Shown here: positions 33,530 through 42,425 of the stretch, piece after piece | How the letters are laid out: each line of letters opens with the position of its first letter | Numbering within the stretch: position 1 is the stretch's first letter | From: CAVVYV01 sp963752585 | Lineage (GTDB): Bacteria > Actinomycetota > Thermoleophilia > Solirubrobacterales > 70-9 | Assembly: GCA_963752585.1 (NCBI GenBank) | Contig: CAVVYV010000007.1 | Location: 310,001-374,000, forward strand | Direction of reading: 5' to 3' | DNA length: 64,000 bases | Notes under the pieces: model-generated | What the model was told of the DNA's origin: nothing | Seen by the model: the letters and a program-made list of their open reading frames with translations, nothing else | Databases searched by the model: none | Position numbers and translations under genes: made by a program

Positions 33530-34816
33530 CTAGGCCGCGGCGGCGAGGGACTCGCTGACCGGGGCCAGGGCGGCCCGGAAGCGCTCCTCGCTCGGGGCGA
33601 TCGCCGCGGCGGAGAGCCCCTCGGGCGCATAGAACTCTCGAGCGAGCTCGGCGACGTCCTCGGAGCTGACCTCGTCGACGCGCGCCAGCATTTGATCGAG
33701 CGTCAGCAGCGGGATGCCGAAGAGGACCGCCTTCCCCAGCCGCCCCATCCGGGCGGCGGTGGACTCGCTCGACATCACCATCCGGCCCTTGACGTTCTCC
33801 TTGGCGCGGTCGAGCTCGTCGCCGGTGATCCCATCCGCGTGCAGCTGGGCGAGCTCGGCGCCGATGATCTCGCAGGCCTGGTTGACGTTGTCCTCGCGAG
33901 TGCCGACGTAGACCCCGATCAGGCCGCCGTCGACGAACTGCTGGGTGTAGGAGCCGACCGCGTAGGCGAGGCCGCGCTTCTCGCGAATCTCGCGGAAGAG
34001 CCGCGACGAGGTCGACCCGCCGAAGACGGCGTCGAGGATCGCGAGCGCGTAGCGCCGCTCGTCGCCGCGGTCGATCCCCGGACCGCCGAAGCAGACGTGG
34101 TACTGCTCGGTGTCCTTCTGCTGAAACCCGACCTGTGCGCCGTTGGCCTCGGGCGGGGCCAGCGCCGCGGCCGAGCCGTTGGCCGCCGGCGGGGAGAGGT
34201 GCTCCTCGGCCAACTTCACGATCGCGTCGTGCTCGAGGTTGCCGGCCGCGGCGACGACGATGTTCGCGGCGGTGTATCGGGCCCGGTGATAGGCGTCGAT
34301 CTCGGGGACCGGGATCGAGCTGATCACATCCGCCTCGCCGATCACCCGGCGGCCGAGCGGGTGGGCGCCGAAGACGGCGAGGTCAAGCACGTCGTGGACC
34401 TTGTCGGAGGGCTCGTCCTCGTACATCGCGATCTCCTCGAGCACCACCTGGCGCTCGGAGTCGACCTCCGGGTAGGTCGGCGCCAGGAACATCTCGGCGA
34501 GAAGGTCGAAGGCCTCCTCGGTGTGGGTGTCGAGGAGCCGCGCGTGCAGGTGGGTCGACTCCTTGCTGGTCGCGGCGTTGATCGAGGCGCCCATCCCGTC
34601 GAAGATCTCGGCGATCTCGATCGCCGAGTGGCGCTTCGTCCCCTTGAACAGCAGGTGCTCGAGGAAATGAGAGACGCCGGCCTGGGCGGAGTCCTCGTCG
34701 CGCGAGCCCGTCCGGACCCAGAGGCCGAGCGCCACCGAGCGCACCGAAGGCACCGCCTCGGTGACGACCCGGAGCCCGGAGTCGAGCTCGGTTACCTGGG
34801 CTTCGGGTGGCTTCAA
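33530..34816 (-). CDS. M16 family zinc metallopeptidase
   Basis: 428 aa from TTG. Inverted zinc motif HFLEH with the downstream Glu in ERQVVLEEIAMYEDEP, and a C-terminal M16 half with GGSTSSRLFREIREKRGLAYAVGSY. These are pitrilysin/processing-peptidase-like enzymes. No signal peptide, so cytosolic. It follows pnp by 5 nt, a pairing seen in many Gram-positive bacteria; a shared function is not established. Confidence 0.92.
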   Translation of the reverse strand: MKPPEAQVTELDSGLRVVTEAVPSVRSVALGLWVRTGSRDEDSAQAGVSHFLEHLLFKGTKRHSAIEIAEIFDGMGASINAATSKESTHLHARLLDTHTEEAFDLLAEMFLAPTYPEVDSERQVVLEEIAMYEDEPSDKVHDVLDLAVFGAHPLGRRVIGEADVISSIPVPEIDAYHRARYTAANIVVAAAGNLEHDAIVKLAEEHLSPPAANGSAAALAPPEANGAQVGFQQKDTEQYHVCFGGPGIDRGDERRYALAILDAVFGGSTSSRLFREIREKRGLAYAVGSYTQQFVDGGLIGVYVGTREDNVNQACEIIGAELAQLHADGITGDELDRAKENVKGRMVMSSESTAARMGRLGKAVLFGIPLLTLDQMLARVDEVSSEDVAELAREFYAPEGLSAAAIAPSEERFRAALAPVSESLAAAA

Positions 34817-34821
34817 GAGGC

Positions 34822-37077
34822 TCAGCGGCGGCGTCCGCCGCCGTCGCGCCCGCGGTCACCGTCACGCCCGCGTCCGCCACGCTCGCGGCCCCGGCCGCCG
34901 CCCTCGCGGCGGCCTCCACCGCCACCTCCGCCGGTGCCGACGCCGGCAAGCTCCGCGGCCGACTTGCCCTCGACGTCGGGGTCCTCAGAGAGGCGCAGGC
35001 CGATCCGGCCGCGCTCCTTGTCGACCTCGACCGCGGTCACGTCGATCTCGTCGCCTTGGTTCAGCACGTCCTCGACGGTGCCGACGCGCTCACCCGGCTT
35101 CACGTTGGAGATGTGAAGGAGCCCGTCGGTGCCCTTGGTGAGCTCGACGAAGGCGCCGAAATTGGTGGTCTTCACCACCTTGCCCTTGAACCGGTCGCCG
35201 ACCTCGACGTCCTTGGTCATCGCGACGATCCTCTCGATGCAGGCGTCGACCAGGGCGCCGGTGGGTGCATAGACCCGGACGGTGCCGTCGTCGTCCACGT
35301 CGATCTCGGCCTCGAACTCCTCCGAGAGGCCGCGGATCGTCTCGCCGCCCTTGCCGATCACCGCGCCGATCTTCTCCGGATCGATCTTGATCGAGGTGAT
35401 CCGCGGGGCGAAATCAGAGAGCTGCTCGCGCGGCTCGGAGATCGTCTCGGCCATCTTGCCGAGGATGAACTGCCGGCCGGCGAGCGCCTGGTCGAGCGCC
35501 TCGCGGAGGATCTCCTGGGTGACGCCGCTGATCTTGATGTCCATCTGAAGGGCGGTGATCCCGTCCTCGGTGCCGGCGACCTTGAAGTCCATGTCGCCGA
35601 GATGGTCCTCGACGCCGGCGATGTCGGTGAGGACAACGTGGTCGTCCCCCTCCTTGATCAGCCCCATCGCGACTCCCGCGACGGGGGCCGAAACCGGCAC
35701 TCCGGCCGCCATCAGCGCCATCGAGGAGGCGCAGACGGAGCCCATCGACGACGAGCCGTTCGACTCCAGCGTCTCCGAGACCACCCGGATCACGTAGGGG
35801 AAGTCCTCCTCGCCCGGGATCGTCGCCGCCAAGGCGCGCTCGGCGAGGGCCCCGTGGCCGATGTCGCGCCGCTTCGGGCCCCGCATGAAGCCCGCCTCCC
35901 CGACCGAGAACGGCGGGAAGTTGTAGTGATGCCAGAAGCGCTTGGTGTCCTGGAGGCCGAGGTTGTCGACCCGCATGTCCATCCGGCTGGTGCCGAGCGC
36001 GACGTTGGAGAGGATCTGGGTCTCCCCGCGGGTGAAGAGCGCCGAGCCGTGCACCCGCGGAGCGAGGTCGACCTCGGTCTCGATCGGCCGGATCTCGTCC
36101 TGAGCGCGGCCGTCGGGACGCTTCTTCTCGACCGCGATCCGGCGGCGGATCAGGTCCTTCTCGAGCTTCGCGAACGCCGCCTTGACCGCGGCGGCACGCT
36201 CGCGGTCGGCCTCGTCGTCATCACCGGCCGGGGCGTACTGCTCCAGCACCTCGGCCTCGATCTCGTCGATCGCGTCCTGGCGCTCGAGCTTGCCCTCAAC
36301 CTGGGTCGCGGTGCTGAGCTTCTCGCCGTGCGAGCCCTGGATCGAGGAAAGCAGCTCCTCGTCGACCTTCGGCTCGACGATCTCGATCTTCTCCTTGCCC
36401 CGCTCGCTGCGGAGCTCCTCCATCGCCGCGGTTAGCTTCTTGATCTCGGTGTGGGCGATGTCGAGCGCGTCGAGGATCTCCGCCTCGGTGACGCCGCTGG
36501 CGCCGGCCTCGACCATCAGGATCGCCTCATCGGTGCCAGCGACGATCAGGTCGAGCTCCAGCTCCTCGAGCCGTTCCTCCTCGGGGTTGACGACGAAGTC
36601 GCCGTCGAGCTTGCCGACCCGGACCGAGCCGACATGCTTGCTGACCGGGATCTCGGAGATCGCGAGGGCGGCGGAGGCGCCGTTCATCGCGAGTACGTCG
36701 TAGGTATTGACATGGTCGACCGACATCGGCTGGCAGACGAGCTGGGTCTCGCGGTGCCAGCCCTTCGGGAAGAGCGGGCGAATCGGCCGGTCGATCATGC
36801 GGGCGGTCAGCGTCGCCTTCTCCCCCGCCCGCGCCTCGCGGCGGAAGAAGGAGCCGGGGATCTTGCCCGCGGCGTAGTGGCGTTCCTCGACATCCACCGT
36901 CAGCGGCAGGAAGTCGACGTCGCGGTCGTTCCCGGCGGTCGCGGTGCAGAGGACCATCGTGTCGCCGGAACGGACGACGACGGCTCCGCTCGCCTGCTTG
37001 GCGAGTTTCCCGGTCTCGAAGGAGATTTCCTTGCCGCCTACCTCCGCCGAGACGCGGCTTACATCGAACATGCTCAT
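34822..37077 (-). CDS. pnp: Polyribonucleotide nucleotidyltransferase (PNPase)
   Basis: 751 aa. Two RNase PH domains (RPLFPKGWHRETQLVC; RGETQILSNVALGT, HHYNFPPFSVGEAGFMRGPK, SNGSSSMGSVCASSMALMAAG), KH domain (AVIGKGGETIRG) and S1 domain (FGAFVELTKGTDGLLHISN). Processive phosphorolytic 3'-5' exonuclease. The C-terminus ends in a Gly/Arg-rich tail of about 35 residues, likely an RNA-binding or assembly segment. The start may be ATG 37077 or 37071. Confidence 0.96.
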   Translation of the reverse strand: MSMFDVSRVSAEVGGKEISFETGKLAKQASGAVVVRSGDTMVLCTATAGNDRDVDFLPLTVDVEERHYAAGKIPGSFFRREARAGEKATLTARMIDRPIRPLFPKGWHRETQLVCQPMSVDHVNTYDVLAMNGASAALAISEIPVSKHVGSVRVGKLDGDFVVNPEEERLEELELDLIVAGTDEAILMVEAGASGVTEAEILDALDIAHTEIKKLTAAMEELRSERGKEKIEIVEPKVDEELLSSIQGSHGEKLSTATQVEGKLERQDAIDEIEAEVLEQYAPAGDDDEADRERAAAVKAAFAKLEKDLIRRRIAVEKKRPDGRAQDEIRPIETEVDLAPRVHGSALFTRGETQILSNVALGTSRMDMRVDNLGLQDTKRFWHHYNFPPFSVGEAGFMRGPKRRDIGHGALAERALAATIPGEEDFPYVIRVVSETLESNGSSSMGSVCASSMALMAAGVPVSAPVAGVAMGLIKEGDDHVVLTDIAGVEDHLGDMDFKVAGTEDGITALQMDIKISGVTQEILREALDQALAGRQFILGKMAETISEPREQLSDFAPRITSIKIDPEKIGAVIGKGGETIRGLSEEFEAEIDVDDDGTVRVYAPTGALVDACIERIVAMTKDVEVGDRFKGKVVKTTNFGAFVELTKGTDGLLHISNVKPGERVGTVEDVLNQGDEIDVTAVEVDKERGRIGLRLSEDPDVEGKSAAELAGVGTGGGGGGGRREGGGRGRERGGRGRDGDRGRDGGGRRR

Positions 37078-37197
37078 GTATGTGTGTCCCTTCAGCCGCC
37101 CGGATGGCGGCTCTTTCGCTTAAGAACTCTCGTTCTCTGTCGGAGGCAGCTTAGCGGGCAGCATGTTCGAATCGGCGCACGCCCGTCAGGCCTCACG

Positions 37198-37203
37198 TAC
37201 GCT
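37198..37203 (+). promoter_or_regulatory. -10 box, near-leaderless promoter for the secreted peptidase
   Basis: TACGCT, 9 nt before the GTG at 37213. Confidence 0.4.
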
Positions 37204-37212
37204 TGCCGCGGG

Positions 37213-39508
37213 GTGGGTGTAAAGAACTTGAAACACGCGCTGGGAGCGTGCTTGGTGTCTCTGCTGGCGCTTGCGCCCGCGGCCGAGGCTGCGATTCCCG
37301 GCATCCCCGAGGGTGCCGGAGCCGACAACGGCACCATCTACCGACATCGCATGCGCGCCGCAGGTCGGCGACAACCTCGGCGAGCGCCACTGCTCGGGGA
37401 TCTTCACCACCTTCGACGGAGCCCCGATCGACGTCAATGTCGGCTTCCCGCCGGCGCCTGCGAGCGGCCCCGACGGCGACTTCCCGGTGATCGGGGTCTT
37501 CCACGGCTGGGGAGGCTCGAAGCTGGGGCTGACGAGCGCGTCGATGCAGCAGTGGCTCAACAAGGGCTACGCGGTCTTCTCGATGAGCGACCGCGGCTGG
37601 GGGATGTCTTGCGGGGCCACCGACCCGAAGCGTCCCACGCCGGCGTGCGCCGAGGGCTACAACCACCTGATGGACACCCGATTCGAGGTCCGTGACGCCC
37701 AGGAGGTGTTCGAGGCGCTGGCGGACCGCGACGCCACCGGCGCGACCGCGCCGGCGAGGGGCTTGTCCACCCGGAGAAGATCGGCGTCATGGGCGGCTCC
37801 TACGGCGGCGGCATCTCGATGGCGCTGGCGGCGCTCAAGAATCGGAAGATGGCCCCGGATCGGCTCCCTGGCCGCTTGGGCGAGCGACGGCGGCAGGGCG
37901 ATGCGGATCGCCGCCGCCCAGCCCGACATCCCGTGGACCGACCTCGCCTACTCGCTGCTGCCGAACGGCCACACGCTCGACTACGTCGCCGACGCGCCCT
38001 ACCTCCAACGCAATCGCATCGGCGTGATGAAGCAGTCCTTCGTCTCCGGCCTCTACGCCACCGGCCAGGCGACGAGCAACTACGCGCCGCCGGGCACGGA
38101 CCCCGATGCCGACCTCGTCAACTGGTTCGCGCAGATCAACGCCGGCGAGCCCTACGACCAGAGTCCGTTCACCCAGGACATCACCGACGAGGTGACGACC
38201 CACCACTCCTCGTACTACATCGACCACTCGATCCCGCCGGCGCCGCTCCTGATCTCGAACGGCTGGACCGACGACCTCTTCCCGCCCGACGAGGCGATTC
38301 GCTTCTACAACCGGACCCGCACCGAGCACCCCGATACTCCCGTCTCGCTGATCTTCAGCGACCACGGCCATCAGCGCGGCCAGAACAAGACGCCCGATGC
38401 CGCATTCCGCAACAGCCAGCTCCACGCCTGGTTCGACCACTACGTCAAGGAGACCGGCCCGGAGCCCTTCCAGGGAGTCCAGACCCTCACCCAGGCCTGC
38501 GGCGGGCCCTCACAGGGCGCGAGCGGCGCGTTCGATGACCCGTACGACCCGAGCACGGACGCTCCCTTCCAGGCAATCACCTGGCGGGCGCTCACCCCCG
38601 GTGAGGTTCGCCTCGCCGATGACACGGCGAAGGCGATCCTCCCGAACGGAGGCAACCCGAGCGTCGGGCAGGCATTCGATCCGATCGGCGGTCCCGGCGC
38701 CTGCGCGACGTCCACGGGCACCGATCAGCTCGGTACCGCCAACTACCGCCTCGACCCGGCGCCCGCCGGCGGCTTCACCCTGATGGGCTCTCCGACGATC
38801 GTCGCCGACATCCTCTCCTCCGGCCCCACGTCTCAGCTCGCGGCTCGGCTCACCGACGTCGGCCCGGACGGGCAGCAGACGCTCGTCGCCCGGGGGCTCT
38901 ACAGGCCCGAGATCACGCCAACGGCGGCAACCCGCCAGGTCTTCCAGCTGCACCCGAACGGGTGGAAGTTCGCGGCCGGGCATATCGCCAAGCTTGAGCT
39001 GCTGCCCGCGGACCAGCCCTACGGCCGCAATTCGAACGGCCAGGGCCAGATCACTGTCTCGAACCTCGAGCTTCGGCTTCCGGTGCTGGAGGCGCCAGGC
39101 GGCATCGTCGAGAGCCCGGCGCCGAAGGTCGTGCCCTCAGGCTACGAGCTCGCCGCAGACTTCCTGTCCGGTCCCATGGACGACGACGATGGAGACGGCG
39201 TGCTGGACGGGGACGACGACTGCCCCGCCGCGCCGGGACCGCCTGAAAACGACGGCTGCCCGGTGATCGGCGCGGATGCCGACGGCGACGGGATCCCGGA
39301 CTCGCAGGACCAGTGTCCGAACGAGATCGGCCCCGTCTCCAACAACGGTTGCCCGCAGCTCGCCGGCGCGACGAACCTACCGACCGGAAGCGGCGGGGTG
39401 GCAGGCGGAACCGCCTCCAAGGGAACGAGGTGTAAGCGCGGCAAGAAGGGCAAGCGGGCCCACGCCGCGAAGCGCAAGCGCTGCAAGAAGCACAAGCCCC
39501 GACGCTAG
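37213..39508 (+). CDS. Secreted S15-like (CocE/X-Pro peptidase) hydrolase with TSP3 repeats, three frameshifts in this sequence
   Basis: Starts at GTG 37213 with a signal peptide (NLKHALGACLVSLLALAP then AEA). One extra C at about 37341 shifts to the main frame (VGDNLGERHCSG, FHGWGGSKLG). Between about 37750 and 37860 the reading needs the frame KIGVMGGSYGGGISMA, which holds the nucleophile Ser; then the main frame resumes with Asp in NGWTDDLFPPDEA and His in FSDHGHQRG. A beta-sandwich PepX_C-like domain follows. Two Asp-rich thrombospondin type-3 repeats (DDGDGVLDGDDDCP, DADGDGIPDSQDQCP) and a Lys/Arg-rich tail end the protein. Frameshifts may be sequence errors or decay. Confidence 0.72.
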
Positions 39509-39996
39509 GCGAGCTCAGCCAGCCGCTCGGCGACCCGATCGTGGACCTGGCGGCCGCCGACGAAGGCGGTGGGGGTTCCCGCGACACCCGCCCTGATCCC
39601 GCTCTCGAAGTCCCGCCGGACGCGGGCCGCAACGGCGTCCGAGCGCCGTTCCCGCTCGAACCGTCCGAGGTCGAGCCCGAAGCGCTCGACTCGCTCCCAC
39701 AGGTGCGGGTCATCGACCCGGCCGCGGTCCTCATAGAGGGCATCGCACATCTCCCAGAACGCCCCCTGAGCGCCGGCCGCCTCGGCCGCGGCATGGAGGG
39801 CTGGTGCCCGTGGATGCTTGGCCCCCATCGGGAAGTGCCGGAAGCAGAGGCGCAGCGGCAGCTCTCGGATCTCGACCCAGGCCCTGGCGCAGTAGGGGCA
39901 GCCGAAGTCGGCGTAGACGATCGCCTCCACCCCCTCCCCGATGACGTGGTCCTCGGAGCCAATCGGCGGCAGCGCCGCGCTGGTCAGCTCACCCAC
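39505..39996 (-). CDS. DsbA-like thiol oxidoreductase
   Basis: 163 aa from GTG. Thioredoxin fold with CPYC active site (YADFGCPYCARAW), helical insertion and the cis-Pro loop VAGTPTAFVGG. No signal peptide, so a cytosolic DsbA/FrnE-type protein. Its start codon shares one base with the stop of the peroxiredoxin (TAGTG), suggesting coupling and a joint redox role. Overlaps the convergent peptidase by 4 nt. Confidence 0.88.
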   Translation of the reverse strand: MGELTSAALPPIGSEDHVIGEGVEAIVYADFGCPYCARAWVEIRELPLRLCFRHFPMGAKHPRAPALHAAAEAAGAQGAFWEMCDALYEDRGRVDDPHLWERVERFGLDLGRFERERRSDAVAARVRRDFESGIRAGVAGTPTAFVGGRQVHDRVAERLAELA

Positions 39997-40445
39997 TAGC
40001 CGGAGAGGGCGTCGAAGATCAGGTTGGCGCCGGGGATCTCGGCCGGCGAGGGGGCCGCATGGGACCAGCGGACGACACCGTCCTCGACCAGGACCAGCGA
40101 GCGGTTGCCGTGGTCGGCCTTCTCGATCCAGGCGCCGTAGGCGCGGGAGACCTCGCCCTTCGGGTTGAAGTCGGCGAGCAGCGACATCGTCAGCCCGAGC
40201 TGCTCGCGAAAGGCACGGTGGGCGTACTTGGAGTCGACGCTGATCCCGACCAGCGCCGCGCCCTTGTCCTCGATCTCCCCGAGCACCTCCTGGTAGAGGC
40301 TGAGCTGGTCGGTGCAGACCGGGCTGAAGTCGAGTGGGTAGAAGGCGAGGACCAGCTTCCGCCCGGCGAAGTCGCCGAGCTTCACCTCCTCGCCGTCCTG
40401 GTCGGGGAGGGCGAAGTCGGGGGCCTCGGCGCCCGGCTCGATCAT
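39996..40445 (-). CDS. Peroxiredoxin (AhpE-like)
   Basis: 149 aa. Thioredoxin-fold peroxidase with FYPLDFSPVCTDQLSLY: one peroxidatic Cys in P-x3-S-x2-C and no Cys five residues on, so a 1-Cys AhpE-type enzyme. Expected to reduce organic peroxides or peroxynitrite, possibly recycled by the coupled DsbA-like protein (inference). It follows rpsO by 11 nt. Confidence 0.88.
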   Translation of the reverse strand: MIEPGAEAPDFALPDQDGEEVKLGDFAGRKLVLAFYPLDFSPVCTDQLSLYQEVLGEIEDKGAALVGISVDSKYAHRAFREQLGLTMSLLADFNPKGEVSRAYGAWIEKADHGNRSLVLVEDGVVRWSHAAPSPAEIPGANLIFDALSG

Positions 40446-40456
40446 CGTCGCCAGAG

Positions 40457-40726
40457 CTAGTGGCGCAGGCCGAGCTCGCCGACCAGGGAGCGATACCGCT
40501 CGAGGTCGCTGCTCTCCAGATAGCGCAGCAGGCGGCGGCGCTTGCCCACCATCTTCAGCAGCCCGCGTCGGGAGTGATGGTCCTTGGTGTGGGTGCGCAG
40601 GTGCTCGGTGAGCTCGTTGATCCGAGCGGTGAGGAGGGCGATCTGGACCTCGGCCGAGCCGGTGTCCTCGCCGGAGCGCCCGTACTTGCCGATCAACTCG
40701 GCTTTCGTGTCCCTGGTCAGCGGCAC
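40457..40726 (-). CDS. rpsO: 30S ribosomal protein S15
   Basis: 89 aa from GTG. TKAELIGKYGRSGEDTGS, AEVQIALLTARINELTEHL, KDHHSRRGLLKMVGKRRRLL: complete uS15. Binds 16S rRNA central domain. A TACTCT box 7 nt before the GTG indicates leaderless expression independent of ribF. pnp, its usual neighbour, is 3.6 kb away here. Confidence 0.97.
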   Translation of the reverse strand: MPLTRDTKAELIGKYGRSGEDTGSAEVQIALLTARINELTEHLRTHTKDHHSRRGLLKMVGKRRRLLRYLESSDLERYRSLVGELGLRH

Positions 40727-40733
40727 GCCGGAA

Positions 40734-40739
40734 AGAGTA
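40734..40739 (-). promoter_or_regulatory. -10 box of leaderless promoter for rpsO
   Basis: TACTCT, then 7 nt, then the GTG at 40726. Confidence 0.55.
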
Positions 40740-40743
40740 GCGG

Positions 40744-41637
40744 TCAGGAAGAGGCTCGCTCGTAGCGGGCGGTGACCTCGCGGGCCTCGGCGACGTCGCG
40801 ATGCATCTGGGGGATCAGCTCCTCGGCGCTCGGGAACCGGCGCTCTCCCCGCAGCCGGCTGACGAAGGCAACCCGCAGGTTCTTGCCGTAGAGGTCCTCC
40901 TCGTGGTCGATCAGGTAGGACTCGACCAGCAGCCCGCGCCCGGTCTCGAAGGTCGGCCGAATCCCGACGTTGACCGCGGCGGGATGCCCGTTGGCGAACG
41001 CGGCGTAGACACCGTGGCCGGGAACGACCAGCCGGTCGTCGGGGACGACGTTGGCGGTGGGAAAGCCGAGCTCGCGGCCGCGCCTGTCGCCCTCCACCAC
41101 CCTCCCCTCGAGCATGAACGGGGCGCCGAGACAGCGCATCGCGGCGCCCACCTCGCCGGCGGCGACCAACGCCCGCACCCGGCTGGAGGAGACGGTCTCG
41201 CCGTCGACCTCGACCAGGGGGACGACCCGGGTCTCGAACTCGTCCCGGCCGGCGAGCATCCCCGGCGTCCCCTTCGCCTTGGCGCCGAAGCGGAAGTTCT
41301 CACCGACGGAGACCCGCTTCGCTCCCAACCGATCGATCAGCACCTGCTCTATGAACCCCTCGGCGGGGATCTGGGAGAACTCCTTGTCGAAGGGGATCAC
41401 CACCAGCTCCTCCACCCCGAGCCCGTCGATCACGTCGCGCTTCACGTCGGGGGGCATGATCAGCTTCGGCGCCGCCTCCGGGTGGATGATCGTCAGCGGG
41501 TGCGGGTCGAAGCTGAGTACCGTGTCGGCGTCGTCGATCACCGCCTGGTGCCCCTTGTGGACGCCGTCGAAGACCCCGATCGCGACATGGCGGTCGCGCG
41601 GGGTCGCGTCGGGGAGGTTTGTGACCTTGATCGTCAT
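40744..41637 (-). CDS. ribF: Bifunctional riboflavin kinase/FMN adenylyltransferase, compact
   Basis: 297 aa. N-terminal FMN adenylyltransferase (GVFDGVHKGHQ, SFDPHP, GENFRFGAKAKG, SSSRVRALVAAG) and C-terminal riboflavin kinase (GFPTANV, GVYAAFANG, ESYLIDHEEDLYGK). Makes FMN and FAD. Only about 11 residues separate GHQ from FDPHP, against about 20 in most homologues, so a helix appears shortened. ATGA overlap with truB. Confidence 0.93.
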   Translation of the reverse strand: MTIKVTNLPDATPRDRHVAIGVFDGVHKGHQAVIDDADTVLSFDPHPLTIIHPEAAPKLIMPPDVKRDVIDGLGVEELVVIPFDKEFSQIPAEGFIEQVLIDRLGAKRVSVGENFRFGAKAKGTPGMLAGRDEFETRVVPLVEVDGETVSSSRVRALVAAGEVGAAMRCLGAPFMLEGRVVEGDRRGRELGFPTANVVPDDRLVVPGHGVYAAFANGHPAAVNVGIRPTFETGRGLLVESYLIDHEEDLYGKNLRVAFVSRLRGERRFPSAEELIPQMHRDVAEAREVTARYERASS

Positions 41638-42425
41638 CCCAGGACCACCTCGGGCCGCAGATTCTCACCATCTGGCCGCGCGACTGCGATCAGGCGGCCG
41701 TCGTGGGTAAGGCGCAGGCGCCCCTCACCGCCGCCCGGCACCTGCACCCCATGGCTCACGCGCTCGGCCTCCTCATCGGTCAGCTCCCGCTCGGGCAGGA
41801 ATGAGAGCAGTTCCTCGACCGAGATCTCTCGCGAATCGCCGTCCGGGACCCGGAAGGGGCCGATCGCCGTCCGGCGCAGCGACTCGCAGTAGGCGTCCTC
41901 GAGGGTCTCGATCAGGGTCCGGATATAGGTCCCGGACGAGCATTCGATCTCGAAGCTGGCGCGCTCGAGGTCGCTGTCGAGCAGCTCCGCCCGGTGGACG
42001 GTCACCGTCCGGGCGGGGGTCTCCACCTCCTCCCCACGGTGCGCCTTCCGGTAGAGCCGCTCGCCCCCGACCTTGACCGCGGAGGTCATCGGCACCCGCT
42101 GCTCGATCTCGCCGGTGGGGAGCTCGAGCCGCTCGGGAACCCGCCCCGTCTCGCTCAGCTTCCCGTCGGGGTCTCCGGTTGAGGAGCGCCAGCCGACCCG
42201 GGCGGTGGCGAGGTAGGTCTTGGGGAGCGGGAGGAGGTAGCGCTGCAGGCGGGTGGCCCGCCCCACGAGCACGATCAGGAGCCCGGTCGCGAACGGGTCG
42301 AGGGTTCCCGCGTGCCCGACCTTGACGCCACGCTCGCGGCGGGCGCCGGCGACCACGTCGTGGGAGGTGACTCCGGAGGGCTTGTCGACCAGCAGGCCGG
42401 CCCCCGATTCCGCCTGGGGATTCAG
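41634..42425 (-). CDS. truB: tRNA pseudouridine-55 synthase, probable CTG start
   Basis: 263 aa if started at CTG 42425. Catalytic Asp in GHAGTLDPFATG, plus YLATARVG, RVPMTSAVKV and SSGTYIRTLIE. It makes Psi55 in tRNA. The only standard start in frame (GTG 42356) would remove LLVDKPSGVTSHDVV, the first conserved TruB motif. Upstream there is no ATG, GTG or TTG in frame, but CTG 42425 overlaps the nrnA stop as CTGA, mirroring the ATGA couplings of this operon. Confidence 0.9.
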   Translation of the reverse strand: MNPQAESGAGLLVDKPSGVTSHDVVAGARRERGVKVGHAGTLDPFATGLLIVLVGRATRLQRYLLPLPKTYLATARVGWRSSTGDPDGKLSETGRVPERLELPTGEIEQRVPMTSAVKVGGERLYRKAHRGEEVETPARTVTVHRAELLDSDLERASFEIECSSGTYIRTLIETLEDAYCESLRRTAIGPFRVPDGDSREISVEELLSFLPERELTDEEAERVSHGVQVPGGGEGRLRLTHDGRLIAVARPDGENLRPEVVLG

